Below are positions 1-7,581 of a DNA stretch of 38,875 nucleotides, piece after piece. The notes below the pieces were generated by a model that saw only the letters and a program-made list of their open reading frames with translations, was not told the DNA's origin and made no database searches. How positions within the stretch are numbered: position 1 is the stretch's first letter; each line of letters begins with the position of its first letter. Location of the stretch: the NCBI GenBank assembly GCA_036736205.1, contig DAINMX010000037.1, forward strand, positions 1 to 38,875. The letters are read 5' to 3'. The stretch is from XYA12-FULL-58-9 sp001798605 (GTDB lineage Bacteria > Myxococcota > XYA12-FULL-58-9). The position numbers and the translations under genes were made by a program.

Positions 1-555
1 GAAAATCTTTCGCCAGGCCTGTTCGGTCAGAGATGACGTTCTGGCCGTTGGGCCGTTGGCCGTTTGACGCAACGACAACGGTACAATCGCGATAACAGCC
101 ATGAGCAAGAAATTTTGGGGCGGTGCCCCGTGGAGTAGCCCATGTGTACCTTTGGTGACTTGGTGAGAACAGGCAAAGATCTACCCCCAACGACTGTCGA
201 GCCGGGCAGTGACGAAAAGCCAAAAGAAGACAAAGAGACGGTCAAGGATGAGCACCGATTTCTGACGCCGTGGGAAGCGATCGCTCGCACCGCCAAGCAA
301 AACAAACCTGAGAGGGGGGCGGAAACAGGCCTCACCGGAACCGAGAACTGGACCGGCTGACCTATAGGGAGCGTCGATCCTTTGTCACGGCTCTGTGATG
401 AGCAAAAGGCAGAGAAGAAGCGCAAAGCCTGCAAGCAACAAAGCCGAATCCGCCCGCGAGCTAAAAGAGAGGCTTGATCGAGGCAACGTGCTTCGTAAAT
501 GCCTCCGCAACGAGGTGTGTTGGCATGTGTTCAGTTTACGTCCAATAATGAACCC
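1..555. other. Stretch without a confident gene (possible decayed DNA)
   Basis: No reading frame here matches a family I recognise. One short plus-strand frame (listed separately) has a plausible ribosome binding site, and a second short Lys/Arg/Ala-rich frame around 398-619 has none. Together with the ATPase remnant immediately downstream, the stretch looks like a degraded intergenic or formerly accessory segment. The left edge of the window cuts the context. Confidence 0.4.
142..360 (+). CDS. Small hypothetical protein, 72 aa
   Basis: An ATG frame of 72 codons is preceded by GGAG at the right distance for ribosome binding. The product is highly polar, with a Lys/Glu/Asp-rich centre and an Arg/Lys-rich tail. 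It has no membrane segment, Cys pairs or signal peptide. I recognise no family. It lies in a region of poor coding signal next to a broken ATPase gene, so it may be a chance frame or part of a decayed gene. Only the ribosome binding site and the uninterrupted frame support it. Confidence 0.25.
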   Translation: MCTFGDLVRTGKDLPPTTVEPGSDEKPKEDKETVKDEHRFLTPWEAIARTAKQNKPERGAETGLTGTENWTG

Positions 556-699
556 ATGCGCGACCAACGAATCCTGGGAGCGAAGCTCTTCAAGTCCGAG
601 AAGTCGACCCTGCTCATAGGGCCACGCCAAACCAGCAAGTCAACATTCGTGCGGTCGCTCAAACCCGAGTTCGTCTCGAGGCAAAGGAAGAGCCGGTAG
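556..699 (+). pseudogene. Remnant of an AAA ATPase (DUF4143-type) N terminus
   Basis: The frame starting at the ATG at 556 reads like the first 40 residues of the AAA ATPases that carry a DUF4143 C-terminal half: a short leader, then STLLIGPRQTSKSTFVRSL. This matches the usual P-loop context GPRQTGKST, but the invariant glycine before the lysine is Ser. The frame ends after 48 codons, whereas family members are usually near 400 residues, and no ATPase sequence follows in any frame. From about 640 a different frame stays open to the TGA at 788-790, just before sodB, and may be another fragment. I infer a truncated, inactive gene. Confidence 0.4.
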
Positions 700-795
700 C
701 CTTGGAGTGTGTTGACTTCCATGTGGCCGATGCTTATCCCAAAGAGGTCATCGGGGGGGAGTCCCTCGATCAACATCAGGAAATGGAGTGATGAA

Positions 796-1389
796 ATGTC
801 ATTTGAGCTTCCGCGACTTCCCTATTCGCAAGATGCACTGGACCCACATATCTCGGCCAAGACGCTGAGTTTTCACCACGGCAAGCATCACGCAGCCTAC
901 GTCAGCAAGCTCAATGAGTTGGTCGCAGGAACAGATCTTGAGGGCAAAGCCCTCGAGGACATCATCAGAGCTACTGCCGGCAATGCTGGCAAAGCCGGCA
1001 TCTTCAACAATGCGGCACAGGTGTGGAACCACACGTTCTTCTGGAATAGCATGAGTCCCAAAGGCGGTGGCGCGCCGTCAGGCGTCATCGCCGATAAGCT
1101 CAAGGCCTCCTTTGGTAGCCTCGACAAGTTCAAAGAGGAGCTCAAGGCGGCAGCCATCGGCCAGTTTGGCAGTGGTTGGGCTTGGTTGATTCAAGACGGA
1201 AACGATTTGAAGATTCTCAAGACCCAGAATGCAGAGAACCCGCTGTCCCAGGGCAAGCACGCCCTATTCACCGTCGATGTTTGGGAGCACGCCTACTATC
1301 TCGACTACCAGAACCGCCGCCCCGACTTCGTGCAGACGGTGTTGGACAAATTGATCAATTGGGACTTTGTGGCACAGAATCTCAAGTAG
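796..1389 (+). CDS. sodB: Iron superoxide dismutase
   Basis: Converts superoxide to oxygen and hydrogen peroxide in the cytoplasm. The 197-residue product is full length for the Fe/Mn SOD family. The metal ligands are visible: H27 in FHHGKHHAAYV, H79 in VWNHTFFW, and D161 and H165 in DVWEHAYYLDYQN. Q75 in the AAQVWNH segment is the glutamine typical of iron enzymes; manganese enzymes place it elsewhere. I chose the ATG at 796, preceded by a purine-rich AGGAAATGGAG stretch, over the out-of-frame ATG at 791. The gene runs convergently into the threonine aldolase gene with only five bases between the stop codons, so there is no room for a separate terminator. Family assignment is firm; iron rather than manganese or cambialistic use is inferred from sequence. 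Confidence 0.96.
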   Translation: MSFELPRLPYSQDALDPHISAKTLSFHHGKHHAAYVSKLNELVAGTDLEGKALEDIIRATAGNAGKAGIFNNAAQVWNHTFFWNSMSPKGGGAPSGVIADKLKASFGSLDKFKEELKAAAIGQFGSGWAWLIQDGNDLKILKTQNAENPLSQGKHALFTVDVWEHAYYLDYQNRRPDFVQTVLDKLINWDFVAQNLK

Positions 1390-1394
1390 TCAAC

Positions 1395-2432
1395 TCAGCG
1401 GTTCAATGCCTCGGCGATACTTGACACTGCGGTGTCGATGTCATGCTTGTCGACATTGAGGTGGGTGACCAGACGGATCCCCATAGGTCCGGTTGGATTC
1501 GCCAACACACCCAGCTTTCGCATGCGCTCGAGCAGGGCATGCGAATCGAAACCCGAACGGGTGATCTTGAAGAACACCATGTTGGTCTTGACGCGGTTGA
1601 TGTCGAGCTCGATGCCGTCGAGTTTTGCCAAACCCTCGGCGAGCCGTTTGGCATTTTTGTGATCATCGACGAGCCGAGTAACGTTGTGTTCAATGGCGTA
1701 GAGACCGGCGGCGGCAAGGAAGCCAACTTGACGCATGCCACCACCAAACATCTTGCGAAAACGATGCACCTTGGTGATGAATTGGCGATCACCCACAACC
1801 ACCGATCCAACTGGCGCACCGAGTCCCTTTGACAAGCAAATGCTAGCTGAATCGACTGGTGCCGCGAACTCCTTCACTGAGACGCCGGTCGCCGCCTGGG
1901 CATTGAACAAACGAGCGCCGTCGAGATGGACTGGCAAACCGTGATGATGGGCACGCCTCGCGACCTGCAGCGTTTGTTCCACTGACCAAACTGTGCCACC
2001 ACCATAGTTGTTGGTATTTTCGATGATCACCAAGCCGCTCTGCGGCATGTAATACGCCGGGGGGCGCACAGCTTCGTCGAGCTGCGCCGCCGTGAACACG
2101 CCGGTCTCAGTGGTGATGGGGCGCACCTGCACCCCGCACAAGGCCGCCGTCGCACCCGACTCGTAGTTGAAAGAATGTCCGCCAGCATCGAGGATAACCT
2201 CGTCACCCGGCTCGGTGTGAGCTCGGAGACTCACCTGGTTGGCCATGGTGCCACTGGGGACGAAGAGCCCTGCCTCTTTGCCGAGTAGCTCGGCGACCCG
2301 CCTTTGCAGCTCAATGACCGTCGGATCTTCGCCATAAACATCGTCGCCCACTTTCGCCCGCATCATCGCTTCGCGCATGCCGTCAGACGGCAGGGTGACC
2401 GTGTCAGATCTCAAATCGGTGATCTTGCTCAT
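1395..2432 (-). CDS. ltaE: Low-specificity L-threonine aldolase (PLP enzyme)
   Basis: Predicted to cleave L-threonine and L-allo-threonine to glycine and acetaldehyde, or related beta-hydroxy amino acids, with pyridoxal phosphate. The 345-residue protein begins with the family signature TDLRSDTVTLPSDGMREAM, followed by GDDVYGEDPT and the PSGTMANQ segment. HLDGARLFNA is the cofactor aspartate region. The Schiff-base lysine is K202 in ICLSKGLGAPVGS. The length is normal. An AAGGTGAG ribosome binding site precedes the ATG. It is transcribed divergently from the MglA-like GTPase gene and converges on sodB. Beta-eliminating lyases of the same fold are the main alternative, but the N-terminal signature favours threonine aldolase. 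Confidence 0.93.
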   Translation of the reverse strand: MSKITDLRSDTVTLPSDGMREAMMRAKVGDDVYGEDPTVIELQRRVAELLGKEAGLFVPSGTMANQVSLRAHTEPGDEVILDAGGHSFNYESGATAALCGVQVRPITTETGVFTAAQLDEAVRPPAYYMPQSGLVIIENTNNYGGGTVWSVEQTLQVARRAHHHGLPVHLDGARLFNAQAATGVSVKEFAAPVDSASICLSKGLGAPVGSVVVGDRQFITKVHRFRKMFGGGMRQVGFLAAAGLYAIEHNVTRLVDDHKNAKRLAEGLAKLDGIELDINRVKTNMVFFKITRSGFDSHALLERMRKLGVLANPTGPMGIRLVTHLNVDKHDIDTAVSSIAEALNR

Positions 2433-2607
2433 CGCTTCTTCTCACCTTCTGGCGCAATGACGGCCGAAAACAAAACCCCGCCTAACGGGACAACACCATG
2501 TCCATAGGGCACCGCTATTCCCTTTAGGCAAGACCGCGTCTGAGACGCAACCCGAACCAACCATCCTGGGTATTGAGGTGAGGCGGTAGCAGGACTATCC
2601 TGGGCAC

Positions 2608-3288
2608 GTGCAGTTTAACTCGGTGAATCGCGAGATCACAATCAAGGTGGTCTACTATGGCCCGCCAATGAGCGGGAAGACGAGTAATCTTCATGCGATT
2701 CACATGATGCTCAATGACCGCAATCTTGGCCACCTGACGGTCTTGGACACCTCCGACGACAGAACCTTGTTCTTCGACCTCCTGCCCATCTCCTCGCGAT
2801 TGAGATCCGGCAACACCATCAAGCTCAAGCTCTTCACAGTACCGGGACAGGTGATCCACGCCGCGACTCGAAGGGTCGTGCTCTCAGGAGCCGATGGTGT
2901 GGTGTTCGTGGCTGACGGTCAGCGAACCATGGGCCGACTCAACAATGAGTTCTTTCGTGGCATGCGCCGATACCTCGCCGACAACCAAATCGATCCGGAT
3001 GACACGCCAACGGTGATTCAATTCAACAAAATGGATCTGCCTGACGTTCGCTCCGACGAAGAGATAGAGCAGATACGCCAACGTGGGGTCGAGCCAGTCT
3101 TTCGTGCTGTCGCCATTCGGGGTGAGGGCGTCCTCGAAACCCTTCATGGCATGCTTGAGCTCGTGTTCTCCCATTTGAACAAACGCTACGATTTCAATCG
3201 CAAGTTCGAATTTTCATCCGAGGAGTTTTTTGGCGGATTGTTTGGGCATCTCCAGTCGAAAGGGGCGCTCGAGGGAGCCGAAAAGTGA
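2608..3288 (+). CDS. MglA-like small Ras-family GTPase
   Basis: A GTP-binding switch protein of the bacterial MglA group. The P-loop is GPPMSGKT (residues 18-25, K24). The conserved DTSDDRTLFFDLLPI block follows, then TVPGQ (the switch II region) with the MglA-like GADGVVFVADGQ strand. NKMDL at 140-144 is the guanine-specificity motif. At 226 residues it is somewhat longer than MglA (about 195) because of a C-terminal tail after the G domain. The start is GTG; no in-frame ATG precedes it and the ribosome binding site is weak. MglA itself sets cell polarity and motility in Myxococcus; this is a diverged paralogue. It overlaps the next gene, a histidine kinase, by four bases, implying coupled translation and probably joint signalling. 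I see no MglB/roadblock partner gene nearby. Confidence 0.9.
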   Translation: MQFNSVNREITIKVVYYGPPMSGKTSNLHAIHMMLNDRNLGHLTVLDTSDDRTLFFDLLPISSRLRSGNTIKLKLFTVPGQVIHAATRRVVLSGADGVVFVADGQRTMGRLNNEFFRGMRRYLADNQIDPDDTPTVIQFNKMDLPDVRSDEEIEQIRQRGVEPVFRAVAIRGEGVLETLHGMLELVFSHLNKRYDFNRKFEFSSEEFFGGLFGHLQSKGALEGAEK

Positions 3289-4715
3289 GTACGTCACCAC
3301 TCGATCAGAGTATCTCGTTGACTGAGCTTCTCGATGTCGAAGGCTTCCGAGAAGTCTGCAAGAGCTTCAGCGAGCTCTACGGTATCGGCATCAAAGTGTT
3401 CGACATCGAGGCCAACAAGATCGCCGATGTTCGTGCGTCCACTGGCGACCATTGCGGCTACTTGTTTACGGTGCACCCAACGCAGGTTGCCTGCACCAAC
3501 CTGGTCAACAAGATCCGCACCATCGCGCTGACGGCCGATTCCGAACCACTGGCTATCGATTGCTTCAGTGGGCTGCGTTACAAGATCTTACCGTTGGTGT
3601 ATGAGGGCTCCTTGCTGGGCCGATTCATTTTTGGTCCTTACGCGCCAGTGGAACTCAAAGCCCCACCCGCACAACTCGAGCAATACCGTCCGCAGCTCGA
3701 CCTCGACACCCTGGCGGGATATCTCAAGGAGATCCCTCGAGCGACTGAGAAGACGGCTGACAAAGTCATAGAGCATGTCACCCAGATTCTGCAGGTCATC
3801 ATCCACGGCAGCTACCGTATTCAGATGACCAGCAAGGTTCACATCGCAAGCATCCAAGGTGCCTTTGATGAGCTGGAGGTGAACAGCCGAAAGCTCAAAC
3901 ATGCCAATGATAAGTTGCAGGAGCTCGATCGACTCAAGTCCAACTTCATCGCCACCGTCTCCCACGAGCTCCGCACTCCGCTGACATCCGTCATCGGCTA
4001 TTCCGAGATGTTGCTCGAAGGCATGGCCGGAGAACTTACGCCAGAGCAGCAGGAATACGTAACAACGATATTGGAGAAGGGAGAGAACCTACTCAGTCTC
4101 ATCGGCCAGGTTCTCGATCTCTCTCGCATCGAATCGGGCAATGTCCTCATTCAGAAGCAGGATATCGATCCTCGAATGGTCGTCAACACCGCCTTGAGTG
4201 ATGTTCTCCCACAGGCCAACAAACGCCGGATTGAGATCGTCATCGAAGTGGACGACGCCGTTACCAATATTGTCGTCGACGCCGACAAACTGCGCCGCAT
4301 CATCAGCAACCTTCTGGCCAACGCTGTAAAGTTCTCTTCGCCCAACTCGCAGGTAAAGGTCTGCCTCGATGTTGATGACGTACGACCCACCGATCGTGCT
4401 CGATTTGACATCTTCGAGCCCGAGCGCAACCGCAATCTTCGCCTGCGAGTTATCGATCAAGGTGTGGGCATCCCCGAAGAAAAACTCGAGCGAGTCTTCG
4501 ACGCCTTCTATCAGGTGGACAACAGCTCAACCCGTGAGTTCGGGGGAACTGGCCTCGGACTTTCCATTGTTCGCAACTTTGTTCAGGCCCACGAGGGTCG
4601 CGTCGAAGTCACCAGCAAAGCCAATGAGGGCAGCACCTTCACCGTTTATCTACCTTATGATGTCAGAGGCTCTGACAACGGCACCTCCGCCGAGGTGTTC
4701 TCGCAACAGCCGTAA
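3285..4715 (+). CDS. Sensor histidine kinase with PocR sensory domain
   Basis: A 476-residue cytoplasmic-type sensor kinase. Residues about 12-175 form a PocR-like sensory domain, a ligand-binding module that includes Cys-containing segments such as GDHCGY and IDCFSGL. A helical linker follows. The HisKA dimerisation helix carries the phospho-accepting H227 in FIATVSHELRTPLTSVIGY. The ATPase domain has the N box NLLANAVKFSS, G1 DQGVGIPEE, F box FDAFYQVD and G2 GGTGLGLSI. No membrane segment is visible, so the sensed signal is probably intracellular. The start is GTG inside the preceding GTPase stop region (four-base overlap). No response regulator is adjacent, so the phosphotransfer partner is unknown; the coupled GTPase gene suggests that kinase and G protein act in one pathway. 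Confidence 0.93.
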   Translation: MSTSPLDQSISLTELLDVEGFREVCKSFSELYGIGIKVFDIEANKIADVRASTGDHCGYLFTVHPTQVACTNLVNKIRTIALTADSEPLAIDCFSGLRYKILPLVYEGSLLGRFIFGPYAPVELKAPPAQLEQYRPQLDLDTLAGYLKEIPRATEKTADKVIEHVTQILQVIIHGSYRIQMTSKVHIASIQGAFDELEVNSRKLKHANDKLQELDRLKSNFIATVSHELRTPLTSVIGYSEMLLEGMAGELTPEQQEYVTTILEKGENLLSLIGQVLDLSRIESGNVLIQKQDIDPRMVVNTALSDVLPQANKRRIEIVIEVDDAVTNIVVDADKLRRIISNLLANAVKFSSPNSQVKVCLDVDDVRPTDRARFDIFEPERNRNLRLRVIDQGVGIPEEKLERVFDAFYQVDNSSTREFGGTGLGLSIVRNFVQAHEGRVEVTSKANEGSTFTVYLPYDVRGSDNGTSAEVFSQQP

Positions 4716-4753
4716 AGCAAGCTGCGCGGAAATCGTCTCTGGGCATTGGACCC

Positions 4754-4777
4754 GAGATCAGGAGATCAGTAGATCAG
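4754..4777 (+). repeat. 8-bp tandem repeat, three copies
   Basis: GAGATCAG, GAGATCAG and TAGATCAG lie head to tail in the gap between the histidine kinase and the phospholipase D-like gene. The third copy differs at its first base. No function is evident; it could vary in copy number by slippage. Confidence 0.7.
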
Positions 4778-4842
4778 TCGAATTTCGCAACAACTCCAGG
4801 GAAGTGACGATATAGGTCAATGATTGGTGGGGAGAGACGCGC

Positions 4843-6384
4843 ATGGAAAAACTAGAACAAATCATACCGCGTGTGGACATTGGCCTTGCCGAAGCCCAGG
4901 TCAAATTGGACCCCCATGAGATTTCTGCTGACAAACCTCGGTTCGGACTGAACTCGATCCGGGAGGACGTCCTCAAGGAGCATCTCGCCGAGCTCGAGGG
5001 TTTGCGCAACCAGAAGGTGAGTCTCGCCTGGCATCGGGAGCCAACGTTCCAAGCGCAACTCGACCGAGTTACCCACTCCCAAGCCGTCGGCGGAAACAGC
5101 GTCAAGCTCTTGGTCAATGGCGTCGCGTCACAGGCACAGAGAGAGAAGAACATCAAAGAGGCCGATGTCATCTTTCTGAAGACCTACAACTTCCACGGCG
5201 ACGATGTCACCGGACGTCGCATGATCAAGCTTCTCAAGGAGCGACTCGAGGCCGACCCGAAGGTCAAGGTCTTCATTCAATACGATGCGAAAGCAGATAC
5301 CTCCAACGCCCTTGGTGCCATCTGGCGTGGCCTCACCAAGTCGTTCAAGTTGCCCGCCGCTTTTGGGGAGTTGGAGAAGATGCCTGGTTGCGTGTTGATC
5401 CCCACCAACTCGGACTCACCCAATCTGCTCTACGGCAAGGACCACGAAAAGTACCTGTTCACCTACAAAGAGGGCGAACCCGTCAAATTGATCATGGGCG
5501 GCATGAACGTTGGCGACGACTGGGCTTACGGTGGCGATCCAAACCAGCGGGTTGAGGACCTCCATGGTGCCTATGGTTATCGCGACACGGATTCCGAGAT
5601 CTGTGGTCCGGTGGTCAAAACCATTCTCAACGAATACGTCTTTGATGCTGCCAACGCCTTGACCGAGCAGAACCGTCTGCGCGGCGGTGTATTTACCAAC
5701 CGTGAGATGCAACAGCTGGAAGCTGTCCTTGCCAAGCTACAGAAGAGCAAAGCAGCCTACGCACCCGCGGGGAAGGCGACAATCCGCTTTGTGGCCAATA
5801 GGCCTGAGCAGGGTGTTGCCGGTCAGTACATCGAAGCGCTCTATCTGGCGTACCTAGAGAGGATACCCCAGGGCGAAACCGCTACCATCGTATCACCGTT
5901 CTTCTTACCGCCCGATTCGATTCTCACGGCCATCAAGTTGGCGACCCAACGGGGTGTCAAAGTCAGATTGCTTCTCAATCCTCCTGAGGCCACCGAATCT
6001 GCCATGGGCATGGTCGCCACAGCCGCCCAGGATGTCTACAGGGAGCTGTTTAGGGATTGCGCCAAAAACAAACTCGAGATCTACGAATACCATGGCAATC
6101 CGAAACAAGGAGTTGGCTCCTTCCATCACAAGCTCGCCATGTTGGGCTTGGGTGGACTCTACTCCTTGGGTTCTTCCAACATGGACTATCACAGCCTGCG
6201 TCACAACACCGAGGGCGTGGTGATCGTCGAGGACAAGGATTCGAGCGTCGACTTCGCCAAGATGATGCAGATCGACCTGGATGAGGCCGTGGTGCACCGA
6301 GTGACCCGCGAAGAGGTGGAAGCCGCGAGCTTCTTCGAACGCGCCAAACAGAAGCTGTTGCGAAAACTTCGCTACATCCTTTGA
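4843..6384 (+). CDS. Phospholipase D-like / cardiolipin synthase-like protein
   Basis: A 513-residue protein with the two-lobed phospholipase D architecture. The first half has H201-E-K203 followed by IMGGMNVGDDWA. The second half has H428-H-K430 followed by YSLGSSNMDYHSL, the GG/GS-N part of the motif. In both motifs the aspartate that normally follows HxK by five residues is absent (Tyr in the first, Gly in the second), so the catalytic form is unusual. No N-terminal membrane helix is visible, unlike bacterial cardiolipin synthases. Likely chemistry is phosphodiester transfer or hydrolysis on phospholipids, but the substrate cannot be told. The ATG at 4843 follows a GGGGAGA ribosome binding site. 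It stands alone, about 125 bp after the kinase gene. Confidence 0.82.
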   Translation: MEKLEQIIPRVDIGLAEAQVKLDPHEISADKPRFGLNSIREDVLKEHLAELEGLRNQKVSLAWHREPTFQAQLDRVTHSQAVGGNSVKLLVNGVASQAQREKNIKEADVIFLKTYNFHGDDVTGRRMIKLLKERLEADPKVKVFIQYDAKADTSNALGAIWRGLTKSFKLPAAFGELEKMPGCVLIPTNSDSPNLLYGKDHEKYLFTYKEGEPVKLIMGGMNVGDDWAYGGDPNQRVEDLHGAYGYRDTDSEICGPVVKTILNEYVFDAANALTEQNRLRGGVFTNREMQQLEAVLAKLQKSKAAYAPAGKATIRFVANRPEQGVAGQYIEALYLAYLERIPQGETATIVSPFFLPPDSILTAIKLATQRGVKVRLLLNPPEATESAMGMVATAAQDVYRELFRDCAKNKLEIYEYHGNPKQGVGSFHHKLAMLGLGGLYSLGSSNMDYHSLRHNTEGVVIVEDKDSSVDFAKMMQIDLDEAVVHRVTREEVEAASFFERAKQKLLRKLRYIL

Positions 6385-6470
6385 TGGACGTTCGCCTCGA
6401 GTACCCGGTCGTCTTGAATACACAGCATCATTGAGAACGACCAGGTTTGAACGGTGCGGTGTGAATTGCT

Positions 6471-7436
6471 TTGGCAGACAATCGGCCGTATAGCGCCCCC
6501 GTGAATGACTACACCAAATGGTACGGTGAGCTCGAAGTTCAACGTCTGATGGTCAGTGACCGTTGGCGCACTGACGCGTTTGCCCGCGCCATCCAAGAAG
6601 TTGTTACCGCGGGCGATGTGGTTGTGGACCTCGGCACGGGCACAGGCATTTTGGCAATGTTTGCGGCCCGGGCCGGCGCGAGCAAAGTGTACGCGATTGA
6701 CGAAGCTGACATCGCAACCATGGCGGTCGAACTCATCCAAATGAATGGCCTAGAAGAGTCGATCGAAGTGTTCCATGGCTCGGCGGCTAAGTTCCAAATC
6801 CAAGAGAAGGCCGATCTGATCATCAGCGAATGGCTCGGACACATGGCCTTTGTAGAGGGTATGGTCGACGACCTCCTGGTTGTACGAGATCGTGTGCTAA
6901 AGCCAGGCGGGCGTATGCTCCCCAGCGCGGTTGAGGTGATGTTGGCACCCATCGATGATCCGGTGTTGTACTCCAACCATGGTCCGGGATTTTGGCGCAG
7001 GCTGATTCACGACGTCGACCTGTCGATTCTTGAAGAGCTAGAGTTGAAACAGGGTCGGGGCTTCCAAACATTCATTGACGCCGCCTCCCTGCTGTCAGTC
7101 CCATCCCCCATCGTCGCCATGGATATGCGCCGCGCCGCTCCTGGAGATCAATGGACCACGGGAAAGATTGACTTTGAAGTCAAACGGGATGGCGTGCTCA
7201 ATGGCTTCGTCGGCTGGTTTGTGGCTGAGCTCTCCGAAAACGTCATTCTCGACACTGGCCCCAATCATCCGCAGACCCATTGGTCGCAGATGTATCTGCC
7301 TTTCCCTCCACAGATCGCGGAGAAGGGATCTCACCTGAGCGTTGACTACCAGCTGGCGCGACACCCAGAGTACTGGCGCTCCCTCGAGGTCACCATCGAG
7401 CTTGGCGATTGCATTCAGCGCTACATCGTCGATTAG
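6471..7436 (+). CDS. PRMT-like protein arginine N-methyltransferase
   Basis: A 321-residue SAM-dependent methyltransferase with the architecture of eukaryotic type I protein arginine methyltransferases. Motif I is VVDLGTGTG (D53-G59). The double-E loop has E120 in IISEWLGHM and E129 in FVEGM, nine residues apart as in PRMT1. A post-motif PGGRMLPS strand precedes the beta-barrel half, and the THW loop is at T269-H270-W271 (PQTHWSQMYLPF). These three signatures together are characteristic of PRMTs and rare in bacteria. The start is TTG at 6471, because an in-frame stop lies at 6462-6464 and no ATG is available near the N terminus. It is monocistronic, with a hairpin just downstream. The substrate is unknown; the Arg/Gly-rich Jag protein encoded in the same window is one candidate by inference only. 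Confidence 0.85.
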   Translation: MADNRPYSAPVNDYTKWYGELEVQRLMVSDRWRTDAFARAIQEVVTAGDVVVDLGTGTGILAMFAARAGASKVYAIDEADIATMAVELIQMNGLEESIEVFHGSAAKFQIQEKADLIISEWLGHMAFVEGMVDDLLVVRDRVLKPGGRMLPSAVEVMLAPIDDPVLYSNHGPGFWRRLIHDVDLSILEELELKQGRGFQTFIDAASLLSVPSPIVAMDMRRAAPGDQWTTGKIDFEVKRDGVLNGFVGWFVAELSENVILDTGPNHPQTHWSQMYLPFPPQIAEKGSHLSVDYQLARHPEYWRSLEVTIELGDCIQRYIVD

Positions 7437-7461
7437 GCGGTTTGCGGTGCGGTCTCCACGA

Positions 7462-7491
7462 ACACCGCGGTATCCACGGTATCCGCGGTGT
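7462..7491 (+). terminator. GC-rich hairpin after the PRMT-like gene
   Basis: ACACCGCGG (7462-7470) and CCGCGGTGT (7483-7491) form a perfect 9-bp stem with a 12-base loop, 25 bases after the methyltransferase stop. The surroundings (about 7440-7512) are built from degenerate copies of a CGGTATCC-like element. There is no T-run after the stem, so it is a weak terminator candidate or simply repeat-derived structure. Confidence 0.4.
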
Positions 7492-7581
7492 CCGTGCTTT
7501 CGGTGCTATCGTTAGAAACTGGTTTGTGGTACTTTGGTGCGGCAGACTTTCTATGTTTCAACAGCTGATGGGATAGGCTCG

